A DNA stretch of 64,000 bases from contig CAZTTO010000002.1 in assembly GCA_964616465.1 (NCBI GenBank), positions 1-64,000 on the forward strand, in the 5' to 3' direction. The stretch comes from JAFLBI01 sp964616465 (GTDB lineage Bacteria; Bacteroidota; Bacteroidia; Chitinophagales; Chitinophagaceae). How positions within the stretch are numbered: position 1 is the first letter of the stretch; every line of letters starts with the position of its first letter. This document shows, one piece after another, positions 35,321 through 44,450 of this stretch. The notes beneath the pieces are model-generated. The model worked only from the letters and a program-made list of their open reading frames with translations, was not told the DNA's origin and did not search any database. The translations under genes were made by a program, and so were the position numbers.

Positions 35321-38300
35321 TCACAACTGCACTATTATTGACTTCACCTCAATTAAATCATTTTTAGAGTTTACCAATTGAAGACGATAAATGCCATTTT
35401 TTAATTGATATTTACTCACATCTAATCTTTGTGACACAATACCTCCGGAATAATTGATATTTTGGAATAACAAAATCTGGCCCAAATCGTTCACCAGTCT
35501 TATCTGATAATTACCTTCTACCATACTAGATAACTCTATATTAAAAACAGGAGTTCGTATAGGATTAGAAAATATTCTTATTCGCTCAGTAAGATTTTTA
35601 TTTGAGGCTATTTTTACAATGTTACTGTACTTCATTTCAGCATCCCAATTGACCAACACAACCCTATAAAAAATATCTTTTCCTCTTTGTACTTCTTCGA
35701 GTTCAGCATTAAAACTATACACTTCAATAGAATTCATATTTGATTTGGGCTTTAGTCTTGAACCCACTGGAATGAAATGATTTCCATCTAAACTGTATTC
35801 AATTTGATAAAAAAGTACTTGATCTTCCATAGAGTTCTTAAAACTTAGCACATCTTTATCAATAGTTCTTCTTCCTAACACCTCTACATTAGCCTGTGTA
35901 TGCAGAGCTTCTGCCATCTTTTTGTAGATAACTTGAAAACGAAAGCCTTGTGATCCAGTATCATTACTAACAGTAAAAGGATATTCAAATCGTCCTTTAT
36001 TTATGTAGTTAATCTTTTTTAAATGCTTGTCTTCTAACATTGCCACAGTTGATGGGTGTAGCGCTTGTTCATTGTGAATAGACAAAATATAATCTGTATT
36101 TCTTACACTTTGCCATATCCTTAATGGTACTCTTAATGATGAGTTAGGGATATCTCTAGCATCTATACTTAGCATTCTTGTACCATGTACAATAGCAATA
36201 TTTTCTCCAGGATTAGTAAACTTTTGCGCGTCCTCTTTTTGGTCAAATTCATTTTTAAATTTTTGCCCCAATGCCAAAGTAACACCATCCATATTGCGTA
36301 TTTCTCCATCTACTTTTCGCTTTAATACAATGGGAAGTTGATGGGTAATAGTTTCATCATCAGAAAAAATTGAAAGCAAAGTTTGATCTGGATTTTTAGC
36401 ATTTTCACCAATAACTAAAACTGGACTAGTAGCAGAGTTTCTAACAAAAATTGCCATACCAGGTTGTATGAAATCGTTGATGCTTGAACCGCCGCTTGTT
36501 ACATTGGTAGCGCCATTTCTTGTTGCATACGCACCACTAGTCCCAAGTGCAGGATCCCAATACCAATAAGTTTCTAGAATATTTGTTGAGGCAGTTCTAA
36601 TTACATCCCAATCAACAATAGTAGGAAAAGGATTTGCGACTAAACTAAACCCATTATTAGCCGGATTTAATTGATAACTACTACTACCTATTCCTACAAT
36701 ATCACCACGAGAACTTGATACGCCAGATGTTGTATAAGTAATATTTCCGTACACCATTCTTCCGGACGACCTCAATGTAGTAGCGCCTGACATATTAGTA
36801 GGCGTTGGAAGCGTTGCCAAATCTGTATTTCTATCACCTCTAATTAAAACTCTATATCCTTGATAAGGATTTAATCTTAAGGTATTTGTATTGGTGATAT
36901 CGGACCATACTCCATTAATCTGTTGGTGAAATGAGCGAGCACCAGTTGAGGTTCTGTCTAACCCAGTTACTACGTCAATTGAATTAAATGCCCCTACAAT
37001 CCCAGTTATATGTGTACCAAATCCAGCTGGAGCTAATCCGTTTTCTTGCCAATTAACGAAAACTGATTGATCTGTATATATTCCCGATGAACCTATATCC
37101 CTGTATGCTCTTCTTCCGTTTGGAATAAACCTCTCTACCATTATTCTACCAGATGAAGAATAGTCAATGCTTGTTGTACCTACTGCACCTACAATTCCTG
37201 CTTGTGCAGTAGATGCAATGGATGTACTTTTCAATGTCATAACCTGACCATTCAAGAAAAGTATTCCTCTAGTTAGAGTAAATCGTCTTATAATATCTAG
37301 ATTATTATAAAGAACAGCACCACCATTGGTTCCTGTTCTATTGATTAAGAAATCCCTTAACTGATTGTGACCTGCAGTTACACTAAATCTTAAGTTAGCT
37401 TGATTAGTAGTGCTACCTATAATCTCAAGGTTAGATGTAGATGAACCAATCAAAGCACCCGACATATTAACAATACCTTGTAATCTGAGCGTATTTCCAT
37501 TAATGCTTAACCTTGAGTCGTTATCATGAATACTTAGAGTTTGTGCCACAGTTAGATCACTTTGCAAGCTTTTAACTCCAGCACCTGAAATGGTTAAATT
37601 TCTGTACGGAAGATTCGGAATTGAAATATCTGCCGTAGAACTAAATTCAACAGTAGCATTAGCATTTATTGTATAAGTCAAAATCGGACAAGTTACCCAA
37701 GTATTCTCAACAATAATTGAAGTAGCACTAGCAATGTTTCTATTTCCAGAACCAGAACATATAATGTCTTGATAAGTTCCGCCTGCTACTGTTTGATTGA
37801 CAGTTGGACTGCTATTTGCGGCAAACTCTACTGTAAAGCTCCAAGTAATTGATGTTGGAAAAAATATAGCCGTTACAATAAATGTTCTTAATAAGCCAGT
37901 ACCAGAAGTTGTCATACCTCCAAATATTGGAGCATTATACAAAAGAGAACTTTCAGCTAAAATTACAGAACAGCCATCCGCAATTTCAAAGTTTCCAGCT
38001 ATCTGTAAGGCCCCTCCCGAAGCTATTGTAATGATAGTACCTACACCTCTAACATTTACATCAAACATTGCATTATCATCGAATGTTTGTGCAATAGTAT
38101 GTGTACCTGAAGTATTAAAATTAACAGTAGATCCTTCTTCAAAAACAAAATCAATAGATACAGCGGATTTATTCATCAACTGCCCAAGAGCTGCAATATT
38201 AGAACTGGTATTATGATTATAAACTCCTGTTGTACCAAGTCGAAAAAAAACACTAGAAGCCAAATCGACCCCGCCACCAGAATTTACAGTTAAATCGCCA

Positions 38301-38566
38301 TAAATCTCTAATGCCACATTATCGCCAGTTATAACCCAAGGTGAACTTAATGACATTGAAGTTCCTTCTCGTATGATGAAGGTTTGATCGTTAGTAGTAA
38401 AATTAGTAGGAGTTGTTCCTGGAGTACCATTATCATTCAAAGTCCAACTTGCTAAAGAAGCCGGATTAGCTGCTCCTGTCACATTATAAAAAACAGATTG
38501 CGCCATTGATTCTAATGCCAATACAGATATTATTGCCAATATCGCAGCAATCCTTTTAAACATCAT
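35321..38566 (-). CDS. Giant T9SS-secreted protein
   Basis: This 1081-residue protein has a signal peptide (ending LESMAQ, near residue 22). The same SWTLNDNGTPG module found in the neighbouring propeller protein follows. Long beta-helix-like Ser/Thr/Asn-rich strands, another shared block (GFSLVANPFPTIVDWDVI), a helical/beta linker and a T9SS type A C-terminal domain complete it. The C-terminal domain ends with LKNGIYRLQLV and SIIVQL. Like other such proteins it is probably exported to the surface. It heads a two-gene unit with the PLDGG-tail protein. Function is unknown; the family is Bacteroidota surface proteins. Confidence 0.88.
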   Translation of the reverse strand: MMFKRIAAILAIISVLALESMAQSVFYNVTGAANPASLASWTLNDNGTPGTTPTNFTTNDQTFIIREGTSMSLSSPWVITGDNVALEIYGDLTVNSGGGVDLASSVFFRLGTTGVYNHNTSSNIAALGQLMNKSAVSIDFVFEEGSTVNFNTSGTHTIAQTFDDNAMFDVNVRGVGTIITIASGGALQIAGNFEIADGCSVILAESSLLYNAPIFGGMTTSGTGLLRTFIVTAIFFPTSITWSFTVEFAANSSPTVNQTVAGGTYQDIICSGSGNRNIASATSIIVENTWVTCPILTYTINANATVEFSSTADISIPNLPYRNLTISGAGVKSLQSDLTVAQTLSIHDNDSRLSINGNTLRLQGIVNMSGALIGSSTSNLEIIGSTTNQANLRFSVTAGHNQLRDFLINRTGTNGGAVLYNNLDIIRRFTLTRGILFLNGQVMTLKSTSIASTAQAGIVGAVGTTSIDYSSSGRIMVERFIPNGRRAYRDIGSSGIYTDQSVFVNWQENGLAPAGFGTHITGIVGAFNSIDVVTGLDRTSTGARSFHQQINGVWSDITNTNTLRLNPYQGYRVLIRGDRNTDLATLPTPTNMSGATTLRSSGRMVYGNITYTTSGVSSSRGDIVGIGSSSYQLNPANNGFSLVANPFPTIVDWDVIRTASTNILETYWYWDPALGTSGAYATRNGATNVTSGGSSINDFIQPGMAIFVRNSATSPVLVIGENAKNPDQTLLSIFSDDETITHQLPIVLKRKVDGEIRNMDGVTLALGQKFKNEFDQKEDAQKFTNPGENIAIVHGTRMLSIDARDIPNSSLRVPLRIWQSVRNTDYILSIHNEQALHPSTVAMLEDKHLKKINYINKGRFEYPFTVSNDTGSQGFRFQVIYKKMAEALHTQANVEVLGRRTIDKDVLSFKNSMEDQVLFYQIEYSLDGNHFIPVGSRLKPKSNMNSIEVYSFNAELEEVQRGKDIFYRVVLVNWDAEMKYSNIVKIASNKNLTERIRIFSNPIRTPVFNIELSSMVEGNYQIRLVNDLGQILLFQNINYSGGIVSQRLDVSKYQLKNGIYRLQLVNSKNDLIEVKSIIVQL

Positions 38567-38625
38567 AAAGCGTTTTCTTTGAAACTAACGGGAGGGGGCA
38601 CCCATCGTTATTAGTAATAGTTCTA

Positions 38626-38633
38626 CAAAAATA
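38626..38633 (-). promoter_or_regulatory. -7 element upstream of the giant T9SS gene
   Basis: On the minus strand TATTTTTG (38633-38626) matches TAnnTTTG and lies about 60 nt before the start at 38566. The only TTG upstream is spaced 15 nt away, shorter than the usual 19-21, so the -33 box is weak. The leader contains an imperfect GC-rich hairpin (AACG...CGTT, 38587-38608). The rest of 38567-38724 holds no gene. Confidence 0.4.
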
Positions 38634-38724
38634 TAACGTTTTATACTACAATTTATTAAAATTTCTTCAAAAAAGTTATCAGGCTTGTGTTTTAGGCTAT
38701 TATAAAACAACTTCAATCAACAAC

Positions 38725-39486
38725 TTATGTAATCCAATCCCTTTCTCCATGTGCCAACTTTTCTATGATTTCACCACACATAATTTTTATAAGTCCTTGC
38801 TCATCAACGCCTAAGACCCGAACTCGCTCAACAAAATCACCTTTCTGCATGAAAACTTCTTCGCCTAAACTGTATAAATGCTTATTATAATCAGCACAAA
38901 TTTTTCTCCGCTTTTCCTGCCAGTCTGCAACAGCAAGTAACTTTTTTCCCAACCTTGTTGCAATTTTTTCCAACTCCCAAGCAACTTTCCTTTTGTTTTC
39001 AATTGCCCAGGAGGTTGCTTTATGCTGTAATTCTTCACCGAAAGAGGTTTGATGAATATTCATCCCCACCCCTACTACGGTCCAAGTCCAATCGCCTCTC
39101 ACCACATTTTCTATTAAAATTCCCCCTGCCTTTTTGTCACCGATAAATAAATCGTTCGGCCACTTAATTTTACATTCCACATCCACTTCTTCCGCTACTA
39201 ATTCTCTGCAAGCTAAGGCAACCGCCATGTTCCATATAAATTGTTGCTGCAATGGCCAGCCATGGGTTTGTAAGACCATCGAAAACAACAAATTCTCTCC
39301 TGGTAATGATTGCCATTGCTTACCACGCTGACCTTTTCCAGCAGTCTGATGTTTTGCCATAACCACCAACCCATGCTCAGCCATATTTGCTTGAATAAGT
39401 TGCATGGCATACAAATTGGTACTATCTATTTCATCTAAAATGACCATTCGTGGAAGAGTAGTTCCTTGTGATTCTCGCATAGACAA
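38725..39486 (-). CDS. birA: Biotin-[acetyl-CoA-carboxylase] ligase
   Basis: This 253-residue enzyme activates biotin with ATP and attaches it to carrier lysines. Class II ligase motifs are visible: DEIDSTNLYAM (residues 19-29), the AGKGQRGKQW phosphate-binding loop, and CKIKWPNDLFIGDKKAGGILIE. The N-terminal DNA-binding domain of E. coli BirA is absent, so it is a ligase only, as is usual in Bacteroidota. It diverges from rsfS. Confidence 0.95.
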   Translation of the reverse strand: MSMRESQGTTLPRMVILDEIDSTNLYAMQLIQANMAEHGLVVMAKHQTAGKGQRGKQWQSLPGENLLFSMVLQTHGWPLQQQFIWNMAVALACRELVAEEVDVECKIKWPNDLFIGDKKAGGILIENVVRGDWTWTVVGVGMNIHQTSFGEELQHKATSWAIENKRKVAWELEKIATRLGKKLLAVADWQEKRRKICADYNKHLYSLGEEVFMQKGDFVERVRVLGVDEQGLIKIMCGEIIEKLAHGERDWIT

Positions 39487-39550
39487 AGAATTAGTATTTT
39501 TGACGAAATAGGTTGATTTTATTATTTCACCAACGCAAATTTATTTTTAT

Positions 39551-39952
39551 TTGACAACCATTGCTCCAAAAGCCGCTTCAGCTAACAAGGTTCAACGTTT
39601 GAACAAGAATTCTAAACTGTTTAAAACCGTCATCCGAGCTATTCAAGATAAAAAAGGCGAAAACATCATTAGCCTCGACCTACGTAAAGTGCCTGAGGCT
39701 GTTGCTGACTTTTTTATTGTATGTCAAGCCCCATCTTCTACTCAAATCAGGGCTATAGCGCATAACCTGGAAGATGAGGTCAGCTTGCATTGTGGCGAAA
39801 AACCTTTCCATACAGAAGGACATGCAGCATACCAATGGTTAATCATCGATTATATTAATATTGTTGTGCATATTATGCACCCAGAAACAAGAAAACATTA
39901 CCGATTAGAAGACATGTGGAGCGATGCCGATGCAACACACCACGATCTTTAA
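39551..39952 (+). CDS. rsfS: Ribosome silencing factor RsfS
   Basis: This 133-residue protein binds uL14 and blocks subunit joining in starved cells. The domain is clear: LFKTVIRAIQDKKGENIISLDLRKVPEAVADFFIVC, then RAIAHNLEDEV and WLIIDYINIVVHIMHPETR. No ATG precedes the domain in frame; the first in-frame start codon is TTG at 39551, so a TTG start is likely. It lies upstream of ftsH, a common order in Bacteroidota. Confidence 0.93.
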   Translation: MTTIAPKAASANKVQRLNKNSKLFKTVIRAIQDKKGENIISLDLRKVPEAVADFFIVCQAPSSTQIRAIAHNLEDEVSLHCGEKPFHTEGHAAYQWLIIDYINIVVHIMHPETRKHYRLEDMWSDADATHHDL

Positions 39953-40003
39953 CAGAACTTTTTTAGATGAATTGTATTATTTAGTAGACTTTGCACCCAA
40001 TTT

Positions 40004-42070
40004 ATGATACCTGAAGACAAAAACAAGATGAACTTCTCAGATAAAGGAAATACTCCGAAAAAAGGACCAAAATTCAGCATTTACTGGTTTTATGGCATCT
40101 TAGCCGTGGTTTTATTAACCTATCCCATGTTTGGCAAAATGGGCCCCGATGCCTATCAAACCACTGAACTGGAGTTCCGAAATGAAATGCTAGCGAAAGG
40201 TGATGTAGCTCGATTACTCTTTATTAAAAACAAAGATGTCGTTCGTGTTTTCATTCACCCTGAAGCCATTGAAAAAGAATTCTACAAAAAGAAATTTAAA
40301 AACACGTTAACCACTGATAAAGTAAAAAATAACCCGCTGTTCCAGTTTGAAGTAACCGATTGGGAAAGCTTCAATACACGCTTGGAAAAGTTTTATATTG
40401 AGAAAGGCATTGCTGAAATTCCTGCCAAAGTAGATACAGAAGGTGAAATGTTTGGACCTATTTTGAACATCTTGTTCTCAGTTCTTTTCATTGTTTTTGC
40501 ATGGATGATCTTAATGCGAAAAATGGGTGGTGGCGCTGGCGGTGGAGCTGGCGGACCAGGCGGTATTTTCAGCATTGGTAAAAGCCGTGCACAACTGTTC
40601 GATAAGGACTTGAAAGTAAATATCACATTCTCTGATGTGGCTGGATTGGATGAAGCGAAAGTGGAAGTGATGGAGATTGTTGATTTCTTGAAAAATCCTA
40701 AAAAGTATACAGCACTCGGTGGTAAAATTCCGAAAGGTGCGCTTTTAGTTGGACCTCCAGGAACTGGTAAAACCCTTCTTGCTAAAGCAATGGCAGGGGA
40801 AGCCAAAGTGCCGTTCTTTAGTCTAAGTGGTTCTGACTTTGTGGAAATGTTTGTGGGTGTGGGTGCTAGCCGTGTGCGTGACTTGTTTAAGCAAGCTCGT
40901 GAAAAAGCACCTTGTATCATTTTTATTGATGAAATTGACGCTATTGGCCGTGCGCGTGGTAGAAACGCTATCATGAGTAACGATGAACGTGAAAATACTT
41001 TGAACCAGTTGCTGGTTGAAATGGATGGCTTTGGTGGCGATACAGGTATCATTATCTTGGCCGCTACAAACCGACCAGATGTTTTGGATTCAGCCCTATT
41101 GAGACCTGGGCGTTTTGATCGCCAAATCTCTATTGATAAGCCTGATTTGAAAGGAAGAGAAGCTATTTTTAAAGTTCACCTTGGTCCAATTAAAATTGCT
41201 GATAATCTCGACATATTCAAACTTGCGGAACAAACTTCAGGATTTGCAGGCGCAGATATTGCAAATGTTTGTAACGAAGCTGCTTTAATTGCTGCAAGAA
41301 AGGGCAAGGATTGCGTTGAGTTTATAGATTTCCAAGATGCCATTGATCGTGTAATTGGTGGCTTGGAAAAGAAGAACAAAATTATTTCTCCTGAAGAGAA
41401 GGAAGTCATTGCTTACCACGAAGCTGGCCACGCTATTTGTGGATGGTTCTTGGAACATGCTTACCCTTTGCTAAAAGTAACCATCGTACCAAGAGGAACT
41501 GCAGCGCTTGGATACGCACAGTACACTCCTAAAGAGCAATATCTGTACACCATTGAGCAATTGATGGATCAGATTTGTATGACACTAGGTGGACGAGCAG
41601 CGGAAGATATTTTCTTCGGAAAAATTTCTACGGGTGCAGCCAACGACTTGCAACAAATTACCCGCATGGCTTACTCAATGGTAACCGTGTATGGTATGAA
41701 TGACAAGATTGGTAATGTAAGTTTCTACGATCCTTCGCAGGAAAATAGCTTCACGAAGCCTTTCAGCGAAGAAACTGGAAAACTGATTGATGAAGAAGTG
41801 AGAAAACTCATTCAGCAGGCTTACGAGCGCACCATTCAACTTTTGACTGAAAAGAAAAAAGAAGTTGAAATTCTAGCCAAGGAATTATTGGATAAAGAAG
41901 TGTTGCACAAAAGTGATGTGGAGGAACTCATCGGGAAACGTCCTTTTGTAGAAAAACTACATGAAATTCAAGGCCCAGATGATGTGCCTGCTGTCGCAGA
42001 AGTGGCTGAAACAACTGTACCAACTGAAGATGTGGCTACTCCTGATTCTGAAAATTCAACCCAATCATGA
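40004..42070 (+). CDS. ftsH: ATP-dependent zinc metalloprotease FtsH
   Basis: This 688-residue inner-membrane protease degrades membrane and short-lived cytosolic proteins. In order: a first TM segment (about 22-40), a periplasmic segment, a second TM (about 150-170), and a Gly-rich loop. An AAA domain follows with Walker A GPPGTGKT, Walker B FIDEIDAIG and the second region of homology. Last is the M41 peptidase with zinc motif HEAGH at 472-476. The start ATG at 40004 could be replaced by Met9. The stop overlaps the LUD-domain gene by 4 bp. Confidence 0.98.
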   Translation: MIPEDKNKMNFSDKGNTPKKGPKFSIYWFYGILAVVLLTYPMFGKMGPDAYQTTELEFRNEMLAKGDVARLLFIKNKDVVRVFIHPEAIEKEFYKKKFKNTLTTDKVKNNPLFQFEVTDWESFNTRLEKFYIEKGIAEIPAKVDTEGEMFGPILNILFSVLFIVFAWMILMRKMGGGAGGGAGGPGGIFSIGKSRAQLFDKDLKVNITFSDVAGLDEAKVEVMEIVDFLKNPKKYTALGGKIPKGALLVGPPGTGKTLLAKAMAGEAKVPFFSLSGSDFVEMFVGVGASRVRDLFKQAREKAPCIIFIDEIDAIGRARGRNAIMSNDERENTLNQLLVEMDGFGGDTGIIILAATNRPDVLDSALLRPGRFDRQISIDKPDLKGREAIFKVHLGPIKIADNLDIFKLAEQTSGFAGADIANVCNEAALIAARKGKDCVEFIDFQDAIDRVIGGLEKKNKIISPEEKEVIAYHEAGHAICGWFLEHAYPLLKVTIVPRGTAALGYAQYTPKEQYLYTIEQLMDQICMTLGGRAAEDIFFGKISTGAANDLQQITRMAYSMVTVYGMNDKIGNVSFYDPSQENSFTKPFSEETGKLIDEEVRKLIQQAYERTIQLLTEKKKEVEILAKELLDKEVLHKSDVEELIGKRPFVEKLHEIQGPDDVPAVAEVAETTVPTEDVATPDSENSTQS

Positions 42071-42702
42071 AAAAAGGATCTGATTCAAGGTCAATCATTT
42101 TAAAAAATATCCAACAGGCACTGCAACAACCGGTGCCTGTTCCGTTTGATGTACCACCAACCCATCCAACAGAGCTCTATCAACCTCAAGAAGACGATTT
42201 AGCTGTGGTATTTGCAGAACATTTTACAGGTTTACAAGGAAAGTTTTTTTACTGCCCCACTGAAACTACTTGGCAAGAACAATTTATAGAACTAGCAACT
42301 GCTAGACATTGGAAGAAATGCTACACCGACATAGAGGGATTATCGAAAAGTTGGATAGATTTTCCTTTGGAATGGGTGAATAAAGTTGAGGAAGCCGATG
42401 TATCTATAACAGGCTGTGAGAGCTTAGTTGCTCGGACTGGTAGTTTATTACTTAGTAGTGCCGATGATGGAGGAAGAACAGGCAGTGTATATGCGCCTAT
42501 TCATGTTTGTGTAGCGTACCAGCACCAATTGGTATATGATATTGCTGATGCCCTAAAGCAAATGGAGAAGAAATACCAAGACAAACTCCCTTCATTTTTT
42601 ACTTTGGCAACAGGACCCAGTCGTACCGCTGACATCGAAAAGACTTTGGTGGTAGGTGTACATGGTCCTAAAGAAGTCTATTGCTTTTTAATAGATACTT
42701 AG
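42067..42702 (+). CDS. LUD-domain protein (LutC/YkgG family)
   Basis: This 211-residue protein has the LUD fold: EADVSITGCESLVARTGSLLLSS, then RTGSVYAPIHVCVAYQHQLV and ATGPSRTADIEKTLVVGVHGPKEV. LutC is one subunit of the three-part L-lactate dehydrogenase LutABC. No lutA or lutB is nearby. Its ATG lies in the ftsH stop (ATGA), so it is co-translated with ftsH, a linkage seen in Bacteroidota. Its role there is unclear. Confidence 0.85.
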   Translation: MKKGSDSRSIILKNIQQALQQPVPVPFDVPPTHPTELYQPQEDDLAVVFAEHFTGLQGKFFYCPTETTWQEQFIELATARHWKKCYTDIEGLSKSWIDFPLEWVNKVEEADVSITGCESLVARTGSLLLSSADDGGRTGSVYAPIHVCVAYQHQLVYDIADALKQMEKKYQDKLPSFFTLATGPSRTADIEKTLVVGVHGPKEVYCFLIDT

Positions 42703-42747
42703 GGTTTTTTATTTCCCTTTCTCCCCGCAAGTTGCCATCTTTGTATT

Positions 42748-43170
42748 ATGCAGCCACATCAGGTATTCGTATATGGTTCTTTAAGAAGCGGATTCAATCA
42801 CCCCGCTTATAGTTATATCAGCCAATACTTTTCATTAGTAGGTATGGGAAAGGTTCATGGATGTTTATTTGATATGGGCGATTATCCTGCTGCAAAACCC
42901 TGTGAAAGAGAGCAATACATTGTAGGTGAATTATATCAAATCAAAAATGTGCAAGAGTGGGATTGGGCGATAGCTCAATTAGATGATTATGAAGGACTCC
43001 ATCCTGAAGGAAATGAAGAGCCTCTATATTATCGCAAAGTCGTAACTGTTATAACAGATGCAGGCAATTCTGAAGCATGGATGTATTGGTTCAATGGAGA
43101 TGTTGCTAATAAACCTGTTGTAGAAAGTGGTGATGTGATTGAGTACTTACGAAAGAAAATGGGATCATGA
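42748..43170 (+). CDS. Gamma-glutamylcyclotransferase-like (GGCT/AIG2) protein
   Basis: This 140-residue protein has the GGCT/AIG2 fold, with the substrate-binding loop VYGSLRSGF at residues 8-16. Further marks are GELYQIKNVQEWDWAIAQLDDYEG and an LYYRKVVTV strand. Related enzymes release 5-oxoproline from gamma-glutamyl amines or open gamma-glutamyl bonds. The substrate is unknown. It overlaps lpxH by 4 bp, so they are co-translated. Confidence 0.85.
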   Translation: MQPHQVFVYGSLRSGFNHPAYSYISQYFSLVGMGKVHGCLFDMGDYPAAKPCEREQYIVGELYQIKNVQEWDWAIAQLDDYEGLHPEGNEEPLYYRKVVTVITDAGNSEAWMYWFNGDVANKPVVESGDVIEYLRKKMGS

Positions 43171-43919
43171 GCCAACAAGGGAAAATCTATTTTTTATCTG
43201 ATTTCCATTTAGGGGCTCCAACTGCTACAGCGAGCTTGCAGCGCGAAAAGAAATTAGTTGCTTTTTTACAAGATATTCAATCTTCTGCTGAAGAAATTTT
43301 CATACTAGGCGACATTTTCGATTTTTGGTTTGAATATAAAACCGTTGTTCCAAAAGGATTTACAAGACTTCTCGGAACTATTGCTGCTATTACCGATGCA
43401 GGAATTCCTGTGCATGTTTTTGTAGGCAACCACGATATGTGGATGAAAGATTATTTCACGCAAGAACTTGGATGCAAAGTATATCACGAACCGGTGGTGA
43501 TGGAGCGACAAGGTAAGCAACTTTTTATTGGTCACGGCGATGGCTTAGGTCCCGGTGACCATGGCTATAAGTTCATTAAAAAAATATTTCGAAATCGTTT
43601 TTGCCAATGGGCTTTTGGAGTACTTCATCCCGATTGGGGCATACAATTAGCCAATTATTTTAGCAGAAAAAGCAGGTTAAAAACTGGCGAAGCAGATTCA
43701 ATCTTTTTAGGAGAAGAAAATGAATGGTTGGTTCAATACTCAAAAGAAGTGCTGCAAAAACAGCAAATAGATTATTTCATCTTTGGTCACAGGCATTTGC
43801 CAATGGATATTCTATTGCAAGAAGGAAGTAGATATATCAACCTAGGCGATTGGATTAAACACTTTACGTATGCAACACTTGATGCGGGAGCATTAGAATT
43901 GCACTATCCAAACAAATAA
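43167..43919 (+). CDS. lpxH: UDP-2,3-diacylglucosamine diphosphatase
   Basis: This 250-residue peripheral membrane metallophosphoesterase makes lipid X in lipid A synthesis. The calcineurin-type motifs are in order: SDFHLG, GDIFDFW, GNHDMW, GHGDGLG and the final GHRH. They supply the two-metal ligands. Length suits LpxH. It follows the GGCT-like gene with an ATGA overlap and converges on the thioredoxin-like gene with a 3-nt gap. Confidence 0.92.
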   Translation: MSQQGKIYFLSDFHLGAPTATASLQREKKLVAFLQDIQSSAEEIFILGDIFDFWFEYKTVVPKGFTRLLGTIAAITDAGIPVHVFVGNHDMWMKDYFTQELGCKVYHEPVVMERQGKQLFIGHGDGLGPGDHGYKFIKKIFRNRFCQWAFGVLHPDWGIQLANYFSRKSRLKTGEADSIFLGEENEWLVQYSKEVLQKQQIDYFIFGHRHLPMDILLQEGSRYINLGDWIKHFTYATLDAGALELHYPNK

Positions 43920-43922
43920 AAA

Positions 43923-44450
43923 TTATTGAGGGAGCTTAGCAACAATTTGTCCTAACTCCTTATCAATTTGTCCCTCATTCCCATACTCTTCTACTCTGCC
44001 CCATTCTTTGCCTTTGTGAAGAATTAAAATAGTAGGCACTCTTGTGATATTATACTTTGCAATGAGTTTAGATGGATTTAGTTTATCCTCACTCGCTCCG
44101 ACCAAACGAATTTTATTTTGAGGAAATTCACTTTTATCAACCAAACGAAATAGAGCTGGAATAATTGATCTGCTATCTTTACACCAAGTTCCCATCACTA
44201 CTAATATCTTAAAAGAATTCTTTTTCTGTTTGAATGCTTCTACTGCTGCTGCATCGGGTCTTCCATATCGCATATTTTCTTTAAACCATCCAAAGTGAAC
44301 TGTATCCTGTTCCAACATGGAGCGCGTTAATTTACCAACCATTACCCTACGTCCATAAGCATCAGTATATGTCTTAGGAGCTTTTTTCGACTGAGCCATG
44401 GCACCCAAAGAAAAAAGCATTGCTATAAAGAAAAAAGATATTTGTTTCAT
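43923..44450 (-). CDS. Exported thioredoxin-fold protein with a single active-site cysteine
   Basis: This 175-residue protein has a signal peptide (ending AMAQ). The thioredoxin fold has VVMGTWCKDSRSIIP in place of the usual WCxxC. The second cysteine is Ser, so dithiol oxidoreductase activity is unlikely; mono-thiol or structural roles are possible. The fold is supported by the cis-Pro loop TRVPTILIL. It overlaps the MerR-family gene by 4 bp and is transcribed after it. Confidence 0.85.
   Translation of the reverse strand: MKQISFFFIAMLFSLGAMAQSKKAPKTYTDAYGRRVMVGKLTRSMLEQDTVHFGWFKENMRYGRPDAAAVEAFKQKKNSFKILVVMGTWCKDSRSIIPALFRLVDKSEFPQNKIRLVGASEDKLNPSKLIAKYNITRVPTILILHKGKEWGRVEEYGNEGQIDKELGQIVAKLPQ

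Noticed and set aside
40393..41052. 219-residue minus-strand frame opposite ftsH
   Set aside because: Shadow of a strongly conserved gene; composition follows the opposite-strand codons.
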